From NCBI GenBank assembly GCA_035508495.1, contig DATJMX010000028.1, positions 1-64,000 of the forward strand: a DNA stretch of 64,000 bases, in the 5' to 3' direction. Each line of letters begins with the position of its first letter. Within the stretch, counting starts at the first letter, position 1. The notes beneath the pieces are model-generated. The model had not been told where the DNA came from, made no database searches, and was given only the letters and a program-made list of their open reading frames with translations. The position numbers and the translations under genes were made by a program. This DNA comes from Candidatus Binataceae bacterium (GTDB taxonomy: Bacteria; Desulfobacterota; Binatia; Binatales; Binataceae). Shown here piece after piece: positions 8,631 to 17,068 of this stretch.

Positions 8631-9407
8631 TCAGCGCACAAACTCCTTGAAACGAGCCGCAGTGCGATCGGCACTCTGCGCCAGCAGTAGCGTATCGGCG
8701 CTGACCGCGATGAACTTGCATCCGAGCTCTATGTAGCGCTGCACGAGCTTTTCGTCGCCGGTCAATATTCCGGGCGCTTTTCCCACGGCGCGAATTTCGC
8801 CCATCAGCCGCTCGATCGTGGAGAGCACGTCGGGATGCATCAGGTTGCCGAGATGGCCCATCGACGCGGACAGATCGGACGGTCCGATAAAGACACCGTC
8901 AACGCCGGGGGTATTGGCGATCGCCTTGGCGTTTTCCACACCGCGCAGAGTTTCGATCTGCACCAGCAGACACATCTCGTCGCCGGACTGCTTGAGGTAC
9001 TGCGGCATCCGATTCCATCGCGACGAGCGCGCGAGCGCCGCGCCCACGCCGCGCACTCCGGCGGGAGGATATTGCATCGCCGCAACCAGGGCGGCGGCCT
9101 GTTCAGCGGTTTCGACCATCGGTATCAAGAGCGACTGCGCGCCGATCTCCAGTACCTGCTTAATCATGTGCGTATCGCCCACGCGCAGCCGCACAATCGG
9201 ATGACTCTGGTATGGCGCGATCGCCTGGAACTGCGCCAGAAGGGTCCGCAGATCGTTGGGGCCGTGCTCAGCATCGAGCAATAGCCAGTCGAAACCCGCT
9301 CCCGCGCAGAGTTCCGCCGCACCCGGATCGGCGAGCGCGAGCCACAGCCCGATTTGCGCTTTTCCCTCGCGGATCGCGCGCTTGAATCGATTAACCGGTA
9401 CGTCCAT
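8631..9407 (-). CDS. HpcH/HpaI-family class II pyruvate aldolase
   Basis: This 258-residue aldolase has the family signatures QIGLWLALADPGAAELCAGAGFDWLLLDAEHGPND (with the DxEHG metal and catalytic region), IVRLRVGD, LLIPMVETAEQA, GVRGVGAALARSSRW, LVQIET and VDGVFIGPSDLSASMG. Such enzymes split 4-hydroxy-2-oxo acids (for example 4-hydroxy-2-oxoheptanedioate) into pyruvate and an aldehyde using a divalent metal. The ATG at 9407 sits two bases after the hydratase stop and matches the family's usual start; a longer frame to 9515 would run into the hydratase. Together with the hydratase just upstream it makes the lower end of a meta-cleavage pathway. Confidence 0.87.
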   Translation of the reverse strand: MDVPVNRFKRAIREGKAQIGLWLALADPGAAELCAGAGFDWLLLDAEHGPNDLRTLLAQFQAIAPYQSHPIVRLRVGDTHMIKQVLEIGAQSLLIPMVETAEQAAALVAAMQYPPAGVRGVGAALARSSRWNRMPQYLKQSGDEMCLLVQIETLRGVENAKAIANTPGVDGVFIGPSDLSASMGHLGNLMHPDVLSTIERLMGEIRAVGKAPGILTGDEKLVQRYIELGCKFIAVSADTLLLAQSADRTAARFKEFVR

Positions 9408-9408
9408 T

Positions 9409-10218
9409 TCAACGCTCCCCGACGAAGCGGCACGAAATCGATCCCAAAGGACCGTAGTCGACGTGGAACACGTCGCCGGCACGTACAGCCACGGTGCGCG
9501 TGAATGATCCCGCAAGCACGATCTCGCCCGCTGCGAGTCGCTCGTCGAACGGCGCGAGCTTATTTGCCAGCCATGCGATTCCGTTCGCCGGATGATTCAG
9601 GACCGCGGCCGCGAGACCAGATTCCTCGATCACTCCGTTGCGATAGCAAAGAGCCCCCGCCCACCGCAAATCAATATCCAGCGGCCGGATCGGACGCCCG
9701 CCCAACACTAGCGCGGCGTTGGCGGCGTTGTCGGCGATCGTATCAACGACCCATCGGCGCCGCTTGGTGTCAGGATCGTCGACGCGCGTGCGCAAATCGA
9801 CAATTTCGAGCGCCGGAATTACATACTCAGTCGCGTTCAACACGTCGAATATAGTGCAATTGGGACCCTTTAGGGGTTTGCCAAGAACGAATGCGAGCTC
9901 ATTTTCGAGCATTGCACTTATAAAACGATTCGCCGGTATTTCGGCGCCGTCGTGGTAGAGCATATCGTCGAGCAGCACGCCGTAGTCGGGCTCATTGATA
10001 TTCGCCATCGATTGCATCGCGCGCGAGGTCAACCCGATCTTGTGGCCGATTATCTTGCGTCCTTCGCCGAGTTTTATATCGACCCATGCCTTCTGAATTG
10101 CATAGGCATCCGCGACGGTCATGTCAGGAAACTGGGCTGATAAGAACCGGATTACTTTTCGATTCTTCTCAGCCTCGTGCAGCTCTCCTGCAATCCGCGC
10201 GATAGTGGCTAGTTCCAT
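9409..10218 (-). CDS. HpaH/MhpD-like 2-oxo-alkenoate hydratase
   Basis: The 269-residue protein belongs to the fumarylacetoacetate-hydrolase-like hydratases. It shows [47 protein letters not shown], an [12 protein letters not shown] metal-binding block, ALEIVDLR and [35 protein letters not shown]. This set is closest to 2-oxo-hept-4-ene-1,7-dioate hydratase (HpaH) and 2-keto-4-pentenoate hydratase (MhpD). These add water to the 2-hydroxydienoate released by ring cleavage, giving the 4-hydroxy-2-oxo acid used by the aldolase. It lies 1 base from the aldolase start and 28 bases downstream of an SDR gene. Confidence 0.87.
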   Translation of the reverse strand: MELATIARIAGELHEAEKNRKVIRFLSAQFPDMTVADAYAIQKAWVDIKLGEGRKIIGHKIGLTSRAMQSMANINEPDYGVLLDDMLYHDGAEIPANRFISAMLENELAFVLGKPLKGPNCTIFDVLNATEYVIPALEIVDLRTRVDDPDTKRRRWVVDTIADNAANAALVLGGRPIRPLDIDLRWAGALCYRNGVIEESGLAAAVLNHPANGIAWLANKLAPFDERLAAGEIVLAGSFTRTVAVRAGDVFHVDYGPLGSISCRFVGER

Positions 10219-10246
10219 CAGATGTTCTCCTGCCGCTGCAACTGAC

Positions 10247-11023
10247 TCAGATCAATCCCGGATAGGATCCGCCATCAACGTGGATGCTCTGGCCTGAGAT
10301 GTATCCGGCGTGCGCGCTACAGAGGAACGCGCAGATCGCGCCGAACTCGCGCGGTTCTCCCATTCGTTTTGCCGCCACACCCCGGATCTGATCGGCGCGA
10401 GCCTGCTCAAAACTGATCTTTTCCTGGTCGACGCGCCGCTGCGCCAGCCATCGTTGCCGGTCCGTATCTATTATGTACGGCAACAGATTGTTAACAGTCA
10501 CATTGTCGCGGGCACAATCGACCGACTGGCCCTTCATAACCGCGGTCAAACCTGCGCGAGCCCCCGAAGACAGCGCCATACTGGGATGAGGAAGCTTAAC
10601 CATCGCGGACGTGATATTGATTATTCTTCCGAACTGCCGCTTTCTCATTCCCGGTAACAATGCCCGCAACAACAGTAACGGCGCGATCATGTTGGCCTCG
10701 AGACCGGCTAGCCAGTCTTCGTGATCGATTTCGACGAAGCTGCGCGGCGAAGGCCCGGCGTTATTGTTGATTAGTATGTCCGGATCGGGGCAGGCTGCGA
10801 GCAACGCGCTACGACCCGTATCGGTCGTAACGTCGCCCGTTACCGCAGTCGCCTGCAAGCCAAGGCTGCGGAACTCTTCGAGCGTCTGCGCAAGCCGTTT
10901 CTCGTCGCGGCCGTTGATGAATACGTGGACGCCTTCCTTCGCAAGCGCCTCGGCACATGCGCGGCCCAATCCTCTGCTCGAAGCGCACACCAGGGCCTTT
11001 CGCCCGCTGATTCCCAGATCCAT
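10247..11023 (-). CDS. Short-chain dehydrogenase/reductase with an atypical active site
   Basis: The 258-residue SDR has a Rossmann start ([25 protein letters not shown]), the NNAG-type motif (ILINNNAGP) and the C-terminal [25 protein letters not shown]. The usual catalytic Tyr-x3-Lys is not where expected: after [14 protein letters not shown] the sequence reads [11 protein letters not shown], so both the Tyr and the Lys positions appear changed. A subgroup of FabG-like SDRs shares this SNxxRA pattern, and their chemistry is poorly known. A GAGG ribosome site precedes the ATG. The gene lies five bases after the hydrolase stop, in the catabolic operon, and may act on an alcohol, a ketone or a dihydrodiol. 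It may instead not be a redox enzyme. Confidence 0.8.
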   Translation of the reverse strand: MDLGISGRKALVCASSRGLGRACAEALAKEGVHVFINGRDEKRLAQTLEEFRSLGLQATAVTGDVTTDTGRSALLAACPDPDILINNNAGPSPRSFVEIDHEDWLAGLEANMIAPLLLLRALLPGMRKRQFGRIINITSAMVKLPHPSMALSSGARAGLTAVMKGQSVDCARDNVTVNNLLPYIIDTDRQRWLAQRRVDQEKISFEQARADQIRGVAAKRMGEPREFGAICAFLCSAHAGYISGQSIHVDGGSYPGLI

Positions 11024-11028
11024 ATCGT

Positions 11029-11895
11029 TCAGCCTCGATCGAGAAGAAAATCCAGCACAACGCGATTATGTTCTTCGCAGTGCTCGAACTGCGCCCAATG
11101 GCCGGTATCGCTGGCACCGTGATACTTCGCGCCTGGAATCATTGCCGCCAGACGCTGGCCAACCTCTGGTCCCGGACGATTCTTGTCACCCCAATACACC
11201 AACGTTGGGCGATTTATCTGCCTCGCAAGTGAGTCAGTAATCGAATTTCGCGCGGGACCTTCTCCGGCAAGATAGTTTCGCATCACCTCGCGCAGCACTC
11301 GATTGACGGCCGGATCGCGATAGATCCTTGCGCGAAGGGCAACGGTCTCGTCGCTGATCAATGAACTATCGAAAACGACTACTTCAAGGCGTTTGCGGAT
11401 ATTTGCATCGCTGGGATCGTCAAATACTGTGAGCGCCTGATCGACTGTCGCCGCCGCGTTCGGACGTCTGTATCCGGGAATCGCGCCCTCATCGGGTACA
11501 TAGCCAGTCGCCGTAGTAAGCACGAGCTTCTCTACGCGCTCCGGGTACTTGAGCGTGAATAGTGCCGCGACCCATCCTCCGAGCGATTGGCCTTCAAGGT
11601 GAACCTTGTCGAGTTTCAGCGTATCGAGCACATCGCGAAGCTGATCGACCAGCGGCGGCAACACCGCTTCGTCGAAACCCGCAGTCTGCGATCGTCCATG
11701 CCACAGAAAATCCATCGCGATGACATGGAAATGTTTTGCGTATTCGGGAATGTTGTTGACGAAATTCTCGAGATGGCCGCCCATCCCGTGCAGGAGCACA
11801 AAGGGAAATCCCTCTCCCGCCTCGAGGATCCGAGTGCGATAGCGCCCCTTCAGGAATTGCGTTTCGCAGTCGAGCAGATTCACCCAATACGACAC
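11029..11895 (-). CDS. Alpha/beta hydrolase, meta-cleavage product (C-C bond) hydrolase type
   Basis: The 288-residue alpha/beta hydrolase has the oxyanion HGMGG, the nucleophile elbow GQSLGG with Ser104, and a C-terminal GHWAQFEH holding the catalytic His. The segment DxxxHGRSQ (MDFLWHGRSQ) and an ARIYRDP cap region resemble BphD/MhpC/HsaD enzymes, which hydrolyse the C-C bond of 2-hydroxy-6-oxo-dienoates after extradiol cleavage. It starts at GTG 11895, eight bases after the stop of the extradiol dioxygenase gene, which supplies exactly that substrate. The presence of this hydrolase together with an aldehyde dehydrogenase suggests the pathway can take both hydrolytic and oxidative branches. 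Confidence 0.85.
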   Translation of the reverse strand: MSYWVNLLDCETQFLKGRYRTRILEAGEGFPFVLLHGMGGHLENFVNNIPEYAKHFHVIAMDFLWHGRSQTAGFDEAVLPPLVDQLRDVLDTLKLDKVHLEGQSLGGWVAALFTLKYPERVEKLVLTTATGYVPDEGAIPGYRRPNAAATVDQALTVFDDPSDANIRKRLEVVVFDSSLISDETVALRARIYRDPAVNRVLREVMRNYLAGEGPARNSITDSLARQINRPTLVYWGDKNRPGPEVGQRLAAMIPGAKYHGASDTGHWAQFEHCEEHNRVVLDFLLDRG

Positions 11896-11903
11896 TATGC
11901 AGC

Positions 11904-12803
11904 CTAGCGGCGTTCCTTAGGCGGCGGACCGAATCCGCCCGCTTCGGGCGCGTGACCATACATATCTTGCGAATAGTATTCGGACTGGTAAGTAGCCGCG
12001 CGCCCGCCGTAACCATATTCGAGCATGAATCCCGACGGCGTCTCGAAGTAGAAAGAGAACATATGATCGTTGGAGTGTTTGCCGAGCGTGATATGCACCG
12101 GAATTTTCTCACGCCGCACGAGCTCGTGAGTGAGACCAACGTCGTCGAAGTTTTCCACCTCGATCATCATGTGATTAAAACGCTTGGTCGCGCCCGGCAC
12201 TCCGAAGGCGACACTATGATCGCGATCGTTGCAATGCATGAACATCAGCGCCAGCGTGCGATCGCCGAGGCGAATCTTGTATTCGACGCTCCCGCGCATA
12301 CCGAGCGCGGAATAGAAGCGATAGGCTGCGTCGGTATCCTTTTCGCGAATTATACAGTGACCTACGCCGCCTGAACCGGTCTTGAATCGGCCGTGCATCG
12401 CGCGCCCGGGATGAAATGGTTTTGAAAACTGGACGTGAGGCCCATGAAAGATCTCGATCGGATTGCCATCCGGATCCTCGAGCTTCATCACCTCGAGCAC
12501 CTGGCGCTCGGTAGCTTCGCGCTCGTCACCAAGCCTGAACTTGAGGCCGGCCTCCCTCAGCTGGGTCTGCATCGCGCGGAACTCTTCCGGGCCCGCGACA
12601 CGAAACCCCAGATACATCAGGTCATCCGACGGATCAGAATGAAGGACGACGCGATGATGCTGATAGTCCATCCTGAGGTAGCAGCGATCGCTCTCGCCTT
12701 CTTCGACTACCTCCATCGCGAGGATGTTGCTCGCGAACTTCTTCCACGCTTCGAGATCCTTAACGCCGAATCCGATATATCCGAGCTCAGTTACCTGGAC
12801 CAT
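11904..12803 (-). CDS. Type I extradiol (catechol 2,3-) dioxygenase, BphC/HsaC-like
   Basis: The 299-residue protein contains two VOC domains. The second has the three iron ligands expected of type I extradiol dioxygenases: His149 (GVGHCII), His211 (KRFNHMMIEV) and Glu262 (FMLEYGYGG), almost the same numbering as BphC (146, 210, 260). Second-shell residues H190 and H196 lie in LMFMHCNDRDHSV. Such enzymes open catechols next to the hydroxyls using Fe(II) and O2. The start at ATG 12803 is set by an AGGAGG seven bases upstream; a longer frame to 12875 would overlap the dehydrogenase gene. Length near 300 matches two-domain enzymes acting on substituted or bicyclic catechols, though the actual catechol is unknown. 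Confidence 0.9.
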   Translation of the reverse strand: MVQVTELGYIGFGVKDLEAWKKFASNILAMEVVEEGESDRCYLRMDYQHHRVVLHSDPSDDLMYLGFRVAGPEEFRAMQTQLREAGLKFRLGDEREATERQVLEVMKLEDPDGNPIEIFHGPHVQFSKPFHPGRAMHGRFKTGSGGVGHCIIREKDTDAAYRFYSALGMRGSVEYKIRLGDRTLALMFMHCNDRDHSVAFGVPGATKRFNHMMIEVENFDDVGLTHELVRREKIPVHITLGKHSNDHMFSFYFETPSGFMLEYGYGGRAATYQSEYYSQDMYGHAPEAGGFGPPPKERR

Positions 12804-12829
12804 CTCATTCCCTCCTCGCGCTGGACGAT

Positions 12830-14284
12830 TTACGCGAATGAACCTTTCATAGCCGCGATGTTCTTCACATCGCAATAGAAGTCAAAACTCCAGTTGCCGC
12901 CTTCGCGGCCGATTCCCGAATTGCGGCTGCCGCCGAACGGTGCGCCAAGCTCACGCACGAAGAAGCAGTTCACCCAAACAGTCCCGGCAACGACGCTTTT
13001 CGCAAGGCGCATCGCGCGCTCTTCATTTTTGCTGAATATCGTCGCGGCGAGACCGTAGCTGGTTCCGTTGGCGAGCTTGATTGCCTCGTCCTCGTCGCGG
13101 AACGTCTGCCAGGTAAGAACGGGACCGAATACCTCGCGCTGCACGATCTCCTGTTCCTGCGACACGCCTTCGAGCAGCGTCGGTTCAAAATATAGTTCGC
13201 CGGCGCTGTGGCGATGGCCTCCCCAGACCGGCTTCACCCCGGCTTTGAGGGCACGCTCGACGAAACCTTCCACGCGCTTGTAGTGCTCTGGCGTGATAAG
13301 CGGACCAATTCGAGTGTTCTTGTCGCGCGGATCGCCGACGGTCATATGCGATGCGGCGGCGCGGAATTTGGCCTGAAACTCGTCGGCGACTTTCGCATCG
13401 ACCAGGAGCCGCGTACCGGCAAGGCAGACCTGACCCGCGTTGAAATACTGCCCCGCCGCGGTCTGCGCAGCCGCATCGAGATCGGCATCCGCGCAAATAA
13501 TAAACGGCGACTTGCCGCCGAGCTCGAAGGCAACCGGTGTGAGCGATTTCGCACACGAAGCGCCAATCAACCGAGCGGTGTCGGTCGAACCAGTGAAGCT
13601 GAGGCGATCGATATCGGAATGCGCAGATAGTGCGGCGCCTGCCTCCTCGCCAATTCCCTGCACTACGTTAAGCACGCCGGGAGGAATTCCAGCCTCAGTC
13701 GCAAGATCGGCCATCAACGAGCAGGTCAGCGGCGCCCATTCAGGCGGCTTCACGACCGCGGTGTCACCCGCGGCCAGACATGGACCTACCTTCCATGTCG
13801 TCAGCATGAATGGTCCATTCCACGGCGTAATGAGCGCGGCGACGCCGGCGGGATCGAATCGAACATGATTGACTACTTCGGGCGAATCGATTTTTTCATC
13901 GTTCAGCTTCAGCGCCCGATCGGCAAAGAACTGGATATTGAGAGCTGCGCGCGGGACCATCCGGGCGGCATTGCCAGTTAGCAATGACCCGTTGTCTTCA
14001 GTTTCGACGGCGGCGATTTCCTGTGCATGATCCTGAATCGCTTTGGCAAATCGACTGAGAATCGGATGACGTCCTTCGGGTCCGAGCGCCGCCCATTGCG
14101 GAAAGGCACGCCGCGCCGCGGAGACGGCGGCATCGACTTCGTCGGCAGCCCCCGCGCTCACATCAGCAATATGTTTGTTGTTAATCGGCGAGCAGTTCGG
14201 GAACTTGCGCCTGGATTCGACGCGCTTGCCGTCGATGAAATGATCGGTCGAAACTTCGACGCCCGCAACTTTGACCTTGCTCAT
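12830..14284 (-). CDS. Aldehyde dehydrogenase, HpaE / 2-hydroxymuconate-semialdehyde type
   Basis: This 484-residue NAD(P)-dependent dehydrogenase shows ITPWNGPFMLTTWKVGPCLAAGDTAVVKPPEWAPL (cofactor binding), FTGSTDTARLIG, FELGGKSP with the general-base Glu, and FNAGQVCLAGTRLL with the nucleophile Cys287. The pattern is closest to 5-carboxymethyl-2-hydroxymuconate semialdehyde dehydrogenase (HpaE) and 2-hydroxymuconic semialdehyde dehydrogenase, which oxidise the ring-fission aldehyde. The gene is followed after 26 bases by the extradiol dioxygenase and preceded by one base after the TetR gene stop, which agrees with that role. A related GabD-like enzyme is encoded at 35025-36476. Confidence 0.87.
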   Translation of the reverse strand: MSKVKVAGVEVSTDHFIDGKRVESRRKFPNCSPINNKHIADVSAGAADEVDAAVSAARRAFPQWAALGPEGRHPILSRFAKAIQDHAQEIAAVETEDNGSLLTGNAARMVPRAALNIQFFADRALKLNDEKIDSPEVVNHVRFDPAGVAALITPWNGPFMLTTWKVGPCLAAGDTAVVKPPEWAPLTCSLMADLATEAGIPPGVLNVVQGIGEEAGAALSAHSDIDRLSFTGSTDTARLIGASCAKSLTPVAFELGGKSPFIICADADLDAAAQTAAGQYFNAGQVCLAGTRLLVDAKVADEFQAKFRAAASHMTVGDPRDKNTRIGPLITPEHYKRVEGFVERALKAGVKPVWGGHRHSAGELYFEPTLLEGVSQEQEIVQREVFGPVLTWQTFRDEDEAIKLANGTSYGLAATIFSKNEERAMRLAKSVVAGTVWVNCFFVRELGAPFGGSRNSGIGREGGNWSFDFYCDVKNIAAMKGSFA

Positions 14285-14285
14285 A

Positions 14286-14975
14286 TTAGGACCTCGCCTG
14301 ATTCCTGGTTTTTGATGTTTTACCCGTTGCCCGCTGACGGTCAGGGCTTTTCATGAACCCCTTGAGCTCGAGAGCCAGAATCTCCCCCATCGAAGGAGAA
14401 CGGCCCTCCGGAGAAATTTCGCCGCTTCCAAGCCATAACAGCGTGAATACATAGTGAAGTGCGAACAAGTTGTGAGCGAGCAACCGCGAGTCAACGTCTT
14501 TGATGATTTCGCCGCGCTTCTTGGCTTCTTCGATCAGCAGGCTCATCTTGTCGAAGAAGTCTTGTGCGGTCGCGGCGACGCCGTGACGATCGCCCTTTAC
14601 GAACGGCAGTTCCTTGACGAAGATCCGCGCTAACTCGAGGTCGCGCCGATTCTGATCGATCATCGCGCGGAAGACGTACATCATCTGATCGTAAAATGTC
14701 TCGCCTTTGATCATGGCGAAGGCCCGCTCGATTGTCCGTCCCATGTCTTCCTGGAACATCATGACGAGCAACTCTTCCTTCGAGCCTGCATGAAAAAAGA
14801 GCGTGCCTTTCGCGACGTCAGCGAGCTCGGCAATTTCGCTAGTCGTGGTCGCAGCGAACCCCTTGGTGCGGAACAACTCGCGCGCCGCGCGGATGAGACG
14901 CTCGCGTTTCTCGCGTTTGTTGCGCTCCGCGCGTCCCAGTTCTATGACCTGCGCCGCTCCGGCCATCGTTTTCAC
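14286..14975 (-). CDS. TetR-family transcriptional regulator
   Basis: The 229-residue protein has an N-terminal helix-turn-helix at about residues 22-68 (RLIRAARELFRTKGFAATTTSEIAELADVAKGTLFFHAGSKEELL), then an all-helical ligand domain. The recognition helix GTLFFHAGSKEEL is a clear TetR signature. It overlaps the Rieske gene by four bases (ATGA) and is followed immediately by the dehydrogenase gene, so it is co-transcribed with the enzymes it probably represses. An inverted repeat at 16100-16120, in the promoter region of the whole unit, is a candidate operator. The ligand is likely a pathway intermediate or CoA ester (inference). Confidence 0.87.
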   Translation of the reverse strand: MKTMAGAAQVIELGRAERNKREKRERLIRAARELFRTKGFAATTTSEIAELADVAKGTLFFHAGSKEELLVMMFQEDMGRTIERAFAMIKGETFYDQMMYVFRAMIDQNRRDLELARIFVKELPFVKGDRHGVAATAQDFFDKMSLLIEEAKKRGEIIKDVDSRLLAHNLFALHYVFTLLWLGSGEISPEGRSPSMGEILALELKGFMKSPDRQRATGKTSKTRNQARS

Positions 14976-16054
14976 TTACCCGCCGACGCTGCGATTTCTG
15001 ATGCGGTGAAGCTCGTAGAGGTTGCCGAGCTGGCCTCTGCACGCATGAGCGCGTCCATCACCCGGTAAAACTGAGCAATGCCACTATCGATCGACAGCCT
15101 CACCATCCTGGTTTCGGGCGAGAGATCGATATTACGCTGCTGCGCTTCGATCATCATGCGGTCTTCGTTAAATGCCTTGACGCCGACTTCGTATAGCCGT
15201 TCCTTCAGCTCAGGCTCTTTCGCCCATGGTCCGTATGCGAAGAAATAGCAAGTGGTCCTGTCGGTGAGCGGCGTCACTGCCTGGCAGGTGAACTGTCGAT
15301 GTACAACGCCGATCCCATCAGGTTCCTTTTGATCGAATTTCTCGGCCGTGCCATCTGGATAAACGTCCGCCCCCAGGAGAAAGATGCCCGGCGCGAGGAA
15401 TTCGTAGGTCTGCCAGACGTTGGTGCGCTTGCCGCGGGTGCTCTGGCTCTTGCCCGGAGGCTCTCCACCGATTAGCCAGTTCTGGATTCTGACCCCACGC
15501 TCGAGTTTGGTTACTGTGGTTGGTCCAGTGCCTTCGGGCGTGAGACTCGCACCCAGGCTCTGGCAATGCAAAAACGCAATGTGCGACAGGTCGAGCAGAT
15601 TCTCATTAATAAGTGTGTAGTTGGCCTTGTAGTCCATCCGCCCGGGACGCATGACCCAGTTTGGATCGTCCACGCCGACGAAGTCGGGAATCAACGCTTC
15701 GTCGGCGCGTTCGAGCTCGCCCATCCAGATCCACGCGATCGAATGCTTGTCCCGAATCGGATAACTGCGGACGCGCACTTGCGGGAGAATTTTCGATTCG
15801 CCGGGAATCTCGACGCATTTGCCGGAAGACGCGAACTTGAGACCATGATACATGCAGCGCAGATCGTCACCCTCGAGGCGGCCCAGCGAAAGCGGCGCCA
15901 GCCGATGACAACAGCGATCGATGAGCGCGGCCGGCTCGCCGTTCTCCTTGCGATACACGACGATCGGCTCGTTGATAATCGATAACGGGTAAAGCTGTCC
16001 CGGAGCGAAGTCCTTGCTCCATCCGGCCGCATACCAGCAATTGCGCAGAAACAT
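14972..16054 (-). CDS. Rieske non-heme iron oxygenase, VanA-like O-demethylase/hydroxylase
   Basis: The 360-residue oxygenase subunit has a Rieske [2Fe-2S] centre at C48-x-H50 and C67-x2-H70 (RCCHRLAPL...CMYHG) and a mononuclear iron site in ENLLDLSHIAFLH. The N terminus MFLRNCWYAAGWS is typical of the VanA/toluenesulfonate monooxygenase group, which O-demethylates methoxybenzoates with electrons from a separate reductase. The ATG at 16054 is chosen because GGAGG lies seven bases upstream; a longer frame to 16123 has no such site. It is the first gene of the catabolic unit, divergent from a PhyH-type gene. No reductase gene is seen in the window. Vanillate itself is only one of several possible substrates. 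Confidence 0.87.
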   Translation of the reverse strand: MFLRNCWYAAGWSKDFAPGQLYPLSIINEPIVVYRKENGEPAALIDRCCHRLAPLSLGRLEGDDLRCMYHGLKFASSGKCVEIPGESKILPQVRVRSYPIRDKHSIAWIWMGELERADEALIPDFVGVDDPNWVMRPGRMDYKANYTLINENLLDLSHIAFLHCQSLGASLTPEGTGPTTVTKLERGVRIQNWLIGGEPPGKSQSTRGKRTNVWQTYEFLAPGIFLLGADVYPDGTAEKFDQKEPDGIGVVHRQFTCQAVTPLTDRTTCYFFAYGPWAKEPELKERLYEVGVKAFNEDRMMIEAQQRNIDLSPETRMVRLSIDSGIAQFYRVMDALMRAEASSATSTSFTASEIAASAGK

Positions 16055-16097
16055 CTCTCGGCCTCCGGTCTTAGCAATTGGCGTGTATCGGCTTTTG

Positions 16098-16122
16098 TTA
16101 CTGCGAATATTGACCGCAGTCA
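16098..16122. promoter_or_regulatory. Inverted repeat in divergent promoter region (candidate TetR operator)
   Basis: ACTGCG at 16100-16105 and its complement CGCAGT at 16115-16120 are separated by nine bases (AATATTGAC), with one further matched pair at 16098/16122. It lies 44 bases above the Rieske start codon and 91 bases before the PhyH gene, a good place for an operator acting on one or both divergent promoters. The TetR protein at 14286-14975 is the obvious candidate. Six-base arms can arise by chance. Confidence 0.35.
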
Positions 16123-16212
16123 AGACTGGACGTGGGTCAGAAAACTCGTTAGACCTCCTCGTTGCGCATCTCTTCGCCCTTGCTCAACTCTTTACTACAG
16201 GAGTGCCTGGCC

Positions 16213-17055
16213 ATGGGAATGCAACCGTATCGCGATCTGACGCCGCAGGAGATTTCTGAGTTTCATCGCGACGGCGTCGCCTGCCTGCGCTCCGTGATCG
16301 ATCCCTCGTGGCTGCCGCGAATCAGGGCCGCGGCCGACGAAAATCTGGCCCACCCGAGCCGCTGGGCCATGAATATCAAGAGCAAGGCGGGGAACGGCCG
16401 CTTCTACAACGATCGGATGCTCTATCGTTCAGTTCCGTTCTTCCACGACTACGTATTTGAGTCGGGCGTCGCCGGGCTCGCAGCGCAAGCCATGGGAGCA
16501 TCGCAGGTGCGAATCTTTTTCGACCAGCTCTTCATCAAGGAGCCTGAGACCGCGGAAGTATTCTTCTGGCACCAGGATCTGCCCTACTGGCCATTCAAGG
16601 GCGGCAAGATCTGCTCGATATGGATTGCCGCGACGGACTGCAATCGCGAAACGAGCGGCCTCGAATTCGTGCGCGGATCGCATCGCTGGGGTAAATGGTA
16701 CAAGCCGCTCTACTCAAAAATCGAGGGAGCTGACTGGCTGCAGGAAGGAACCGGCGAAGATTGTCCAGACTTCAGCGCGACGCCCGGCAAATACGACATC
16801 ATCTCATTCGACATGAAAGCGGGGGATGCGCTGATCTTCGATGCGCTCACCTGCCACGCATCAGGCGGGAATCGATCCAAAACGCAGCGCCGCGTAGCAT
16901 TGTCGACACGATGGCTTGGCGAAGACGCGATCTGGGATCCGCGCAAAGGCGTTGACGACGCGATCTTCAAAGTGTGCGACGTCTCGCGCCTCAAGCCCGG
17001 CGCGCCTGCAAATGACGATGAAGTCTTCCCCGTCGTCTGGCGCGGGCCGCGCTAG
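16213..17055 (+). CDS. Phytanoyl-CoA dioxygenase (PhyH) family Fe(II)/2-oxoglutarate oxygenase
   Basis: The 280-residue protein has the double-stranded beta-helix iron site of PhyH enzymes: H120-x-D122 (FWHQDLPYWP) and a distal His215 (TCHASGGN), with the 2-oxoglutarate-binding Arg region QRRVALSTRW shortly after. LEFVRGSHRWGKWYKP is also typical. PhyH-type proteins hydroxylate aliphatic carbon using O2 and 2-oxoglutarate. The ATG at 16213 follows AGGAG by nine bases. The gene is transcribed away from the Rieske operon and ends 14 bases from the convergent FAD-monooxygenase gene. Its substrate may be a side chain of the same aromatic compound, or something unrelated. Confidence 0.85.
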   Translation: MGMQPYRDLTPQEISEFHRDGVACLRSVIDPSWLPRIRAAADENLAHPSRWAMNIKSKAGNGRFYNDRMLYRSVPFFHDYVFESGVAGLAAQAMGASQVRIFFDQLFIKEPETAEVFFWHQDLPYWPFKGGKICSIWIAATDCNRETSGLEFVRGSHRWGKWYKPLYSKIEGADWLQEGTGEDCPDFSATPGKYDIISFDMKAGDALIFDALTCHASGGNRSKTQRRVALSTRWLGEDAIWDPRKGVDDAIFKVCDVSRLKPGAPANDDEVFPVVWRGPR

Positions 17056-17068
17056 CGCGACATCGGCT

